Source of the DNA: Flaviramulus sp.
GTDB taxonomy: Bacteria; Bacteroidota; Bacteroidia; Flavobacteriales; Flavobacteriaceae
Reading direction: 5' to 3'
DNA length: 5,464 nt
NCBI GenBank assembly: GCA_023255235.1
Contig: JALRJA010000212.1
Span: forward strand, 1 to 5,464
Shown: piece after piece, positions 1 to 5,464 of the stretch
Position numbering within the stretch: the stretch's first letter is position 1
Layout of the letters: every line of letters begins with the position of its first letter
Program-made: the position numbers and the translations under genes
Notes under the pieces: generated by a model
What the model was told of the DNA's origin: nothing
Databases searched by the model: none
Seen by the model: only the letters and a program-made list of their open reading frames with translations

Positions 1-32
1 CCTTTTTTGATACTAAATGCTTAGTATTTATT

Positions 33-64
33 AAACCCTTCCTGGAAACAGGAAGGGTTTTTTT
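33..64 (+). terminator. Intrinsic terminator, T-run on the plus strand, between convergent units
   Basis: A perfect 12-bp stem (33-44 pairs with 49-60, arms AAACCCTTCCTG and CAGGAAGGGTTT) closes on a GAAA tetraloop and is followed by T's, giving a run of seven from 58 to 64. This is a textbook Rho-independent terminator for plus-strand transcription entering from the left edge. It begins 22 bp past the stop of the M1 peptidase gene, so it probably also stops minus-strand transcripts. Read in that direction, however, the stem is followed by only a short U stretch and then AAUAAA, a weaker signal. Its presence implies a plus-strand gene ending just outside or at the edge of the window. Confidence 0.85.
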
Positions 65-82
65 GTTTGTATGGGGTTTAAA

Positions 83-1723
83 TTAAAACATCTTTACCTC
101 TATGTAAAAGTTTTTATCAATTGTAATGGGTATTTTACCTGAACTGATTTCTAGTGTTTGCCATTCGGCTTTTGGGTAAATCCATTTTTGGTCATGTTTA
201 CCAATACCTATTTTAACAGGCATATCAAAACCGTCAACAATATTTGTCCAACGGTATTTTACAGTGTTTTTTTTATGAGAAAACTCTAATTTTGGTAGCC
301 TTACATCTCTTAAGTATTGATTAAAAAACTGGGTTAAATCAATACCCGATTCTTTAGAAATAAAATCTTCAATTTGTTTTGTAGTTACTGTTTGGTGATA
401 AAACCTTAGGTTTATTTTACGTAATAGTTGTCGCCATTTTTGATCATCTTCAATAAGTTGTCGTAAGGTATGTAGCATATTGGCTCCTTTATAATACATA
501 TCGCCAGAGCCTTTATTATTAACATTATATTTGCCAATAATTGGTTTATCATTTCTAATGTTTTTTCGTGTTCCAATTACATAATCTGAAGCAGCTTCTT
601 TTCCGTAATAATAATCTAAAAATAAATTTTCAGAATAAGCTGTAAAGCCTTCATGAATCCACATATCGGCAGCATCTTTATAAGTAATATTGTTTGCAAA
701 CCATTCATGTCCTGATTCGTGAATAATAATAAAATCAAATTTTAAACCCCAACCTGTACCAGACAAATCGTTGCCTAAATAGCCTTTTTTAAATTGATTT
801 CCGTAGGTAACAGAACTTTGGTGTTCCATACCTAAATAAGGCACTTCTACCAGTTTAAAACCATCTTTATAAAATGGATATTGCCCAAACCAATGCTCAA
901 AAGCCTTCATCATTTTTGGGGCATCTTTAAAATGTTCTTTCGCTTTTTCTAAATTGTATTTTAAGACATAATAATCCATGTCAAGATTTCCTCCTATGCC
1001 ATCATAAACTTCAGAAAAATGTACATAATCACCAATATTTATATTAACACCATAATTGTTTATGGGGTTGCTTACAAACCAAGAAAAGGTTTTTGTATCT
1101 CCAATTTGCTCTACTTTTCTTAATCTTCCGTTTGAAATATTCATGAGTTTTGAAGGCACATTTACACTAATTAGCATACTATCAACTTCATCATACATGT
1201 GGTCTTTGCAAGGCCACCATATACTGGCTCCTATACCTTGACATGAAGATGCTACAAAATGATTGCCATTAGTGTCTTTTTTCCAAGAAATACCGCCATC
1301 CCAAGGAGCTCTTACAGCTTCTTTAGGGTTGCCTTCATAAAAAACGTCTAGGCTTTGAATACTTCCAACTGTTTGTGGTTTCTTTAAAGTTATAAAATGG
1401 GCATTTCCATCTTGGTTTACTGCTAGCGTATCTCCATTTTGAATAACAGCTGTTATTTTTAGAGGTTTTTGCAAATCAATTTGTAGCACTTTCTTAGCAT
1501 CTAGTACTTTATACTGAATAGTATTTTTTCCTGATATAAATTTGTTATCGGGGTTTACTTTTATATCTAAATGGTAATAGCTTAAATCCCACCAAGCACG
1601 TTCTGGTGTTATAGAGCCTCTTAATGTGTCTTGTCTGGTAAATTTATTTTTTTCAGATTGTAAATCTTGACCAAAGGCGGTTGTGATAATAAAAAAAGCT
1701 AGTAGGTAAATCCAGTTTTTCAT
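83..1723 (-). CDS. Secreted M1 family zinc metallopeptidase (aminopeptidase N-like)
   Basis: This is a 546-residue exported member of peptidase family M1, which removes N-terminal residues from peptides with one zinc ion. Residues 1-18 form a signal peptide (hydrophobic core, cleavage likely after AFG, before Gln19). A beta-sandwich N-terminal domain covers about 40-240 and includes a WWPCKDH segment at 169-175. The thermolysin-like domain follows, with the zinc motif HESGH at 335-339 and the third ligand Glu358 exactly 18 residues later. The likely catalytic Tyr410 lies in a YYKGA segment. The substrate amine-binding motif reads GMEHQ (298-302), so Glu300 is kept but the usual Asn is His301. 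The protein ends with a short domain (about 480-546) and lacks the large helical C-terminal domain of PepN, which is near 870 residues. No type IX secretion tail is visible, so the periplasm or outer surface is likely. The ATG is preceded by the A-rich TTTAAAACC and lies 43 bp after the M28 gene, suggesting co-transcription. The family is certain; the substrate is unknown. Confidence 0.95.
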   Translation of the reverse strand: MKNWIYLLAFFIITTAFGQDLQSEKNKFTRQDTLRGSITPERAWWDLSYYHLDIKVNPDNKFISGKNTIQYKVLDAKKVLQIDLQKPLKITAVIQNGDTLAVNQDGNAHFITLKKPQTVGSIQSLDVFYEGNPKEAVRAPWDGGISWKKDTNGNHFVASSCQGIGASIWWPCKDHMYDEVDSMLISVNVPSKLMNISNGRLRKVEQIGDTKTFSWFVSNPINNYGVNINIGDYVHFSEVYDGIGGNLDMDYYVLKYNLEKAKEHFKDAPKMMKAFEHWFGQYPFYKDGFKLVEVPYLGMEHQSSVTYGNQFKKGYLGNDLSGTGWGLKFDFIIIHESGHEWFANNITYKDAADMWIHEGFTAYSENLFLDYYYGKEAASDYVIGTRKNIRNDKPIIGKYNVNNKGSGDMYYKGANMLHTLRQLIEDDQKWRQLLRKINLRFYHQTVTTKQIEDFISKESGIDLTQFFNQYLRDVRLPKLEFSHKKNTVKYRWTNIVDGFDMPVKIGIGKHDQKWIYPKAEWQTLEISSGKIPITIDKNFYIEVKMF

Positions 1724-1766
1724 GGTTTTAAATTTTGTTAAAATTAATCAATAAACATCTAAAAAT

Positions 1767-3101
1767 TTAATTGCTAAATACTTTATTAGGAAAAACAACA
1801 ACGCTTTCAAAGCCATTTTCACCCACTGAGGCAACTCCAAAAAAGTAATTATCTATTACAATACCATCCAATTTAAATTCTGTAACATCGCCCACATATC
1901 TATAATTATCCCAAGTAGTTGAGGTGGTATCTCTCCAATATATTTTATAGCCTTTTGCACCGTTTACTTTATCCCATTTTAGTTTTACTGAGGCTTCAAC
2001 AACACCTCCAATAGCAACATTTTTTGGATGTGTAGGAGCAGATGCTAAACTGGCTAAATTTATGGCATTTACGGCGGTTAGTTTTTTGGCATATTCAAAA
2101 TTTACGTGTTCTATAACATCGCCATATTGAATGCCGTTTTCTTCACGAATATCTTGATGCTGTTGGGTATAGTTTTCATGAGCTTCCATAATTCTAATAC
2201 CAGCATACCCCAAATCATTAAAAGGACGATGGTGACCGCCACGACCAAATCTATCTAATCTATAAATCATTACAGGGTTCATTTCTGGCATATAAATTTT
2301 TACGTTTTTGTGTACATAACGTGCTAGTTGACGAGAAATACCATCAACTTCACCACCATAAAATCGGCGTAAAGTACGGTCTCTTTCAGTTTCGTTTGGA
2401 GGAACAGGTTCTGAGAAGATTCTAAACGTACGATTATCTATAACACCATCAACTCCTTTTATATTACCAATCATATCATTATTAAAAACCCCAATAATTT
2501 CCCAACCCTTATCTTTTGCATATTGAGCCAAACCAGCACCACCAAAAAGTCCTTGCTCTTCACCAGATAAACCAACATACATAATGCTGTTTTCAAATTT
2601 GTATTGAGAGAGTACGCGTGCAGCTTCAATGGGTCCTGCCAGACCCGATGCGTTGTCCTTAGCCCCCGGTGCATCAATAGTAAAATTCATTGTATCACTG
2701 GCACGAGAATCTATGTCTCCACTCATAATAATATACCTATTTGGGTATTTACTACCTTTTTGAATGGCTACCACATTTACTACCCAAGCATCATGTGGTA
2801 CCCGATTGTTTCCTTCTTTGGTAACAAAATCTTTTTGATAGAAAACGCTCAAGCAATTATTACAAGAATTTGATATAGATTCAAATTCTGATTTTATCCA
2901 ACGTCTTGCGGCTCCAATACCTCTGGTGTTTGACAGTGTGTCGCTAAAGGTATTTCTTGTTCCAAAGTTTACTAAAGTTTGCACATCTTTTTCAATTCTT
3001 TCAGCTGAAACAGAATTAATTATATCATATAATTTTTCATTGGTTTGGGTGAAAACTGAAATTGAAATAACAAAAAATAAGACTGTAGTTAAGTGCTTCA
3101 T
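1767..3101 (-). CDS. Secreted M28 family zinc peptidase with C-terminal fibronectin type III domain
   Basis: This 444-residue protein has a signal peptide at about 1-19 and a peptidase M28 domain at about 35-350. M28 enzymes are co-catalytic dizinc aminopeptidases or carboxypeptidases. Visible motifs are GDIDS (128-132), KDNASG (148-153, bridging Asp149), SGEEQG (179-184, catalytic Glu181 and ligand Glu182), NNDMIG (207-212, ligand Asp209) and GHHRPF (289-294, probable ligand His291). In canonical members the first motif is GHxDS, so the first metal-binding His is Asp129 here. A CNNC pair (80-83) may form a disulphide. Residues about 356-444 form a fibronectin type III domain (conserved LKW, GYKIYWR and Y-F-GV segments), which may bind a surface or a partner. 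The gene follows the SnoaL-like gene by 87 bp and precedes the M1 peptidase by 43 bp, on the same strand. An exopeptidase role is inferred from the family; altered metal binding or specificity is possible. Confidence 0.93.
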   Translation of the reverse strand: MKHLTTVLFFVISISVFTQTNEKLYDIINSVSAERIEKDVQTLVNFGTRNTFSDTLSNTRGIGAARRWIKSEFESISNSCNNCLSVFYQKDFVTKEGNNRVPHDAWVVNVVAIQKGSKYPNRYIIMSGDIDSRASDTMNFTIDAPGAKDNASGLAGPIEAARVLSQYKFENSIMYVGLSGEEQGLFGGAGLAQYAKDKGWEIIGVFNNDMIGNIKGVDGVIDNRTFRIFSEPVPPNETERDRTLRRFYGGEVDGISRQLARYVHKNVKIYMPEMNPVMIYRLDRFGRGGHHRPFNDLGYAGIRIMEAHENYTQQHQDIREENGIQYGDVIEHVNFEYAKKLTAVNAINLASLASAPTHPKNVAIGGVVEASVKLKWDKVNGAKGYKIYWRDTTSTTWDNYRYVGDVTEFKLDGIVIDNYFFGVASVGENGFESVVVFPNKVFSN

Positions 3102-3141
3102 CTGTTTAATTTTTTTAGCAGGAATTGATTCAAATTTTTTA

Positions 3142-3149
3142 TAAATATA
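3142..3149 (-). promoter_or_regulatory. Possible Bacteroidota-type -7 element upstream of the M28 gene
   Basis: On the minus strand this reads TATATTTA, seven of eight matches to the Bacteroidota -7 consensus TAnnTTTG, about 40 bp before the M28 start codon. No TTG is seen at the expected -33 spacing. In sequence this AT-rich a chance match is likely, so this is a weak candidate for an internal promoter within the possible three-gene unit. Confidence 0.2.
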
Positions 3150-3188
3150 AACTGTTTTTTTAAAATATGGTATTGCTTATTTCATAGT

Positions 3189-3929
3189 TTATTTAATGAA
3201 TGTTACTTTAGAAATTTTATCATTTTCAACTTCATATATTGCTATGGCGTAAAAAACAATGTCGTTCATGGTAACTTGTTCTTTATCTATTACTATGTTT
3301 CCTAATACCATTCTGTTAACTATTTGTGCGTTTAAATTTGGCGTTTTCTTAAAGAGTGAATCATAAATGCTATGAATACCTTCATGACCTTCAGAAAATA
3401 AATGCTCTGGAAACTTGAAAAGCTTAATATTGCTTGAATAAGTTTCTACAAATTTATCTATCTCTCTTTGGTTGTATGCTTCTAGCTGTTTGTTTACAAT
3501 AAATTCGGGGTTTGTAGTTGTTTTTTTAGCACTAATAAAAGTCATCGATTTTATATTTTCATCAGTAGTAAAATAAAGCGTTATTTTTCTGTTGGCAGTA
3601 TTAGTATTGCTTAACTCTTCATTAATAACCACATTATGTAGTGCCATTTTATGTAATATCCTTACCTGCGATGTCTTGGTGTTTTTAAAATAATCAATAT
3701 GATTTTTAATTAATTCATCTCTACCATAAACCAAAGTGTCATTAGGAAACTTAGCATGTACAATGTTATTATGATAAATTTTGAATAAAGAATCAATGTT
3801 TCTATTATTAAAATAGTCAATATAGGTTTGTGTAATTTTTAGTGATTGTTCTGCGTTAATTGTTTTATCAGATTGAGAAAAGACAATTTGATAAAAGAAA
3901 CTAATTAACAAAAAAATCGGAAGCTTCAT
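3189..3929 (-). CDS. Exported protein with two tandem SnoaL/NTF2-like domains
   Basis: This 246-residue protein starts with a signal peptide (about 1-18, cleavage near VFS, before Gln19). The rest is two copies of an NTF2/SnoaL-like cone-shaped fold, at about 30-135 and 143-246. The copies align in order. A helix with YFNNRNIDSLFKIY (39-52) matches AYNQREIDKFVETY (151-164). Segment AKFPND (59-64) matches FKFPEH (171-176). RILHKMALHNVVI (90-102) matches QIVNRMVLGNIVI (202-214). Both copies end in a TFI strand (130-132 and 243-245). The second copy resembles small flavobacterial proteins annotated as nuclear transport factor 2 or steroid delta-isomerase family. The fold serves both enzymes and binding proteins, and no catalytic residue can be assigned, so the function is unknown. 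It is the first gene after the acyl-CoA dehydrogenase terminator and may lead a unit with the two downstream peptidases. The ATG follows the A-rich TTTAAAA with no Shine-Dalgarno. Confidence 0.85.
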   Translation of the reverse strand: MKLPIFLLISFFYQIVFSQSDKTINAEQSLKITQTYIDYFNNRNIDSLFKIYHNNIVHAKFPNDTLVYGRDELIKNHIDYFKNTKTSQVRILHKMALHNVVINEELSNTNTANRKITLYFTTDENIKSMTFISAKKTTTNPEFIVNKQLEAYNQREIDKFVETYSSNIKLFKFPEHLFSEGHEGIHSIYDSLFKKTPNLNAQIVNRMVLGNIVIDKEQVTMNDIVFYAIAIYEVENDKISKVTFIK

Positions 3930-3954
3930 TTTTAAATGATTTGGGATTGAGGTT

Positions 3955-3962
3955 TAAATATA
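3955..3962 (-). promoter_or_regulatory. Possible Bacteroidota-type -7 element upstream of the SnoaL-like gene
   Basis: On the minus strand this reads TATATTTA, the same octamer found ahead of the M28 gene and seven of eight matches to TAnnTTTG. It lies between the upstream terminator and the start codon at 3929, where a promoter for this unit is expected, and would leave a leader of roughly 15-20 nt. No -33 TTG is found at normal spacing: the nearest lies 26 bp upstream, inside the terminator stem. Position favours it; sequence alone is weak. Confidence 0.25.
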
Positions 3963-3965
3963 ATG

Positions 3966-4000
3966 AAAAAACGCTTTGAAATATTTTTCAAAGCGTTTTT
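3966..4000 (-). terminator. Intrinsic terminator of the acyl-CoA dehydrogenase transcript
   Basis: A perfect 15-bp inverted repeat (3967-3981 pairs with 3986-4000) encloses a 4-base loop. Read on the minus strand, the stem core AACGCTTTGAAA/TTTCAAAGCGTT is followed by six U's, the last at 3966. It lies 37 bp past the dehydrogenase stop codon and before the next gene. On the plus strand it also ends in five T's, but no plus-strand gene reads into it. It separates the beta-oxidation gene from the secreted-protein genes. Confidence 0.85.
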
Positions 4001-4037
4001 AAAAAAGAGTTAGTCACACTGTAAATACTATTTTACA

Positions 4038-5464
4038 TTAAAAACAGTATTTGTTTTCTTTAATTACTTTTTCGGCAATTATATTTCGTAATTCTATAAT
4101 ATTAGGCATATTAACATATTTGATGTAACGTTTTAACCCCATGAGCATCATGCGTTGTTCATCGCCTGAAGAAAATGATATAATAGAATGTTTTCCAGCA
4201 GTTTCAATAACATCAATAGCATGAAACAAGTTTAATTTTGCCATAGCTATTTGTTCTTTTACATTGTTTTCACCTTCTTTTTTCGCCAATTTTTCAGCTC
4301 TTAAAATAGCCGATTCTGCTAAATAAATTTCAATTAAAATATCAGAAGCAGCAAGCATAAGTTGTTGTTGCTTTTCTATGTCTTCTCCATATTTTTGCAA
4401 AGCCGCACCCGATACCATTAAAAACAGTTTTTTTAAATTAACAATAATGCTTTTTTCTTCTGAAAATAATGCTGAATAATCTGGTGTTTCAAATGATGGA
4501 ATTCCTGTTAGCTCATTAGCAACAGCAGTAGCAGGAGTAAGTAAATCTACATGTCCTCTCATGGCTTTTTTGATGAGCATACCAATACTTAACATTCTAT
4601 TTATTTCATTGGTACCTTCATAAATTCTGGCAATTCTAGCATCTCTCCATGCCGATTCAACAGGGGTTTCTTCTGAGAATCCCATACCACCAAATATTTG
4701 AATAGCTTCGTCTGTGCATTTTTGAGTATGCTCTGAAACAGCTACTTTTAATATTGAACACTCAATTGCATATTCTTCAACGCCTTTTAATTCGGCTTCT
4801 TGAAGCGTGTCTTTACCATTGTTTTTGCGAATGGAAATTCTATCTTCAATATTTTTTGCAGCACGATAACTTGCAGATTCGCCAACCCAGCAGTTTGTTG
4901 TCATTTCGGCAATTTTTTGACGTATGGCACCAAAGCTTGAAATAGGGGTTTTAAATTGAATACGCTCATTGGCATATTTTACCGAAATAGAGGTAACTCT
5001 ACGTTGTGCATCTAAACAAGCAGCGGCTAGTTTAATTCTTCCAACGTTTAATGCATTCATAGCTATTTTAAAACCATTTCCTCTGGTTGAAAGCATATTT
5101 TCAACAGGAACAGTAGTTTCGTTAAAAAATACTTGCCTTGTAGAAGAAGCTCTAATTCCTAATTTATGTTCTTCTTCGCCCATAGTAATGCCATTAGGAC
5201 TTTCGGGGTTGTATTCTACTATAAAACCAGTAATGTTTTTATCATCTTCAATGCGAGCAAAAACAATCATTAAACTACAGAAGCCTGCGTTTGAAATCCA
5301 CATTTTTTGTCCGGTAATCTTATATGATTTTCCATCATTAGATAAAACAGCTTTGGTTTTTCCAGAATTGGCATCACTACCAGCACTGGGTTCGGTTAAA
5401 CAATAAGCTCCAAACCATTCACCAGAAGCTAGTTTTGGTACATATTTTTTTTTTTGTTCTTCGT
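4038..5464 (-). CDS. Acyl-CoA dehydrogenase with C-terminal extension (VLCAD/ACAD9-like), 5' end outside the window
   Basis: This FAD-dependent enzyme oxidises acyl-CoA to trans-2-enoyl-CoA, the first step of fatty acid beta-oxidation, passing electrons to electron-transfer flavoprotein. The open frame runs unbroken to the right edge, so 474 codons are visible and roughly 120 N-terminal residues are probably missing. The Met at 5303 is internal: the 53 residues before it contain TEEQKKKY and the family signature YCLTEPSAGSDA (visible residues 20-31). Further motifs are KMWISNAGF (53-61), GIRAS (102-106), QIFGGMGF (255-262) and YEGTNEI (281-287), whose Glu282 (codon 4617-4619) is the expected catalytic base. 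About 170 more residues follow, as in the long ACADs (VLCAD, ACAD9), where this region aids dimer and membrane association. Short- and medium-chain enzymes lack it. In Bacteroidota such genes often follow thiolase and 3-hydroxyacyl-CoA dehydrogenase genes, but those would be off-window. Chain-length preference cannot be read from the sequence. Confidence 0.95.
   Translation of the reverse strand, partial: EEQKKKYVPKLASGEWFGAYCLTEPSAGSDANSGKTKAVLSNDGKSYKITGQKMWISNAGFCSLMIVFARIEDDKNITGFIVEYNPESPNGITMGEEEHKLGIRASSTRQVFFNETTVPVENMLSTRGNGFKIAMNALNVGRIKLAAACLDAQRRVTSISVKYANERIQFKTPISSFGAIRQKIAEMTTNCWVGESASYRAAKNIEDRISIRKNNGKDTLQEAELKGVEEYAIECSILKVAVSEHTQKCTDEAIQIFGGMGFSEETPVESAWRDARIARIYEGTNEINRMLSIGMLIKKAMRGHVDLLTPATAVANELTGIPSFETPDYSALFSEEKSIIVNLKKLFLMVSGAALQKYGEDIEKQQQLMLAASDILIEIYLAESAILRAEKLAKKEGENNVKEQIAMAKLNLFHAIDVIETAGKHSIISFSSGDEQRMMLMGLKRYIKYVNMPNIIELRNIIAEKVIKENKYCF

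Noticed and set aside
10..27. Seven-bp inverted repeat ATACTAA/TTAGTAT with a 4-base loop
   Set aside because: It is AT-rich, weak and has no U-run after it; it could be part of the neighbouring gene's end and is not convincing as a separate terminator.
2471..2677. Minus-strand open frame of 68 codons in another frame inside the M28 gene
   Set aside because: It overlaps the catalytic core of the M28 peptidase, which has clear motifs; the alternative product looks like frame-shifted translation.
2604..2873. Plus-strand open frame of 89 codons, and smaller ones at 1056-1241, 2926-3144 and 4754-4945
   Set aside because: All run antisense to well-supported genes, have no family resemblance, and are what AT-rich coding sequence yields by chance.
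3136..3150. Palindromic AT stretch in the gap before the M28 gene
   Set aside because: It is made only of A and T with a 2-base loop, so it cannot form a stable terminator hairpin and is expected by chance at this composition.
4023..4052. Inverted repeat AAATACT/AGTATTT around the stop codon of the dehydrogenase
   Set aside because: It has only seven AT-rich pairs with a 16-base loop, and a much stronger terminator lies just downstream.
5301..5303. ATG as start of the acyl-CoA dehydrogenase
   Set aside because: The frame stays open upstream to the window edge and encodes the conserved YCLTEPSAGSDA signature before this Met, so it is internal.
4969..5406. Plus-strand open frame of 145 codons
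   Set aside because: It lies wholly antisense to the acyl-CoA dehydrogenase, whose strongly conserved motifs occupy the same bases; the plus-strand product shows no recognisable domain.

Overview
This is an AT-rich stretch with all recognisable genes on the minus strand. It looks like the chromosome of a marine or environmental Flavobacteriia (Bacteroidota). The reasons are the low GC, A-rich translation starts without Shine-Dalgarno sequences, and protein types familiar from that group: a roughly 600-residue acyl-CoA dehydrogenase with a long C-terminal extension, a short secreted M1 metallopeptidase with a WWPCKDH motif, and an M28 peptidase with a fibronectin type III tail. The genus cannot be told from the sequence.

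Layout in transcription order (right to left). The right edge (5464 to 4038) holds the C-terminal four fifths or so of an acyl-CoA dehydrogenase. Its true start lies outside the window, and the methionine at 5303 is internal. A perfect 15-bp hairpin with a U-run at 3966-4000 ends that unit. Three consecutive genes follow, each with a classical signal peptide: a duplicated SnoaL/NTF2-like protein (3929-3189), an M28-type zinc peptidase with an FN3 domain (3101-1767), and an M1-type zinc aminopeptidase homologue (1723-83). The gaps are 87 and 43 bp and contain no terminator-like hairpin, so the three could be one transcript. A second strong hairpin terminator at 33-64 closes the left side. Its T-run faces the plus strand, so it probably also serves a convergent gene beyond the left edge.

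Functionally, the dehydrogenase belongs to fatty acid beta-oxidation. The two secreted peptidases fit extracytoplasmic peptide breakdown; their pairing with the SnoaL-like protein is positional only and no shared pathway can be shown. No mobile element, CRISPR array, RNA gene or defence system was found. The most noteworthy points are active-site departures from the family consensus: Asp in place of the first metal-binding His in the M28 protein, and His in place of Asn in the GxMEN motif of the M1 protein. The internal duplication of the small exported protein is also notable. I see no convincing undescribed system here.
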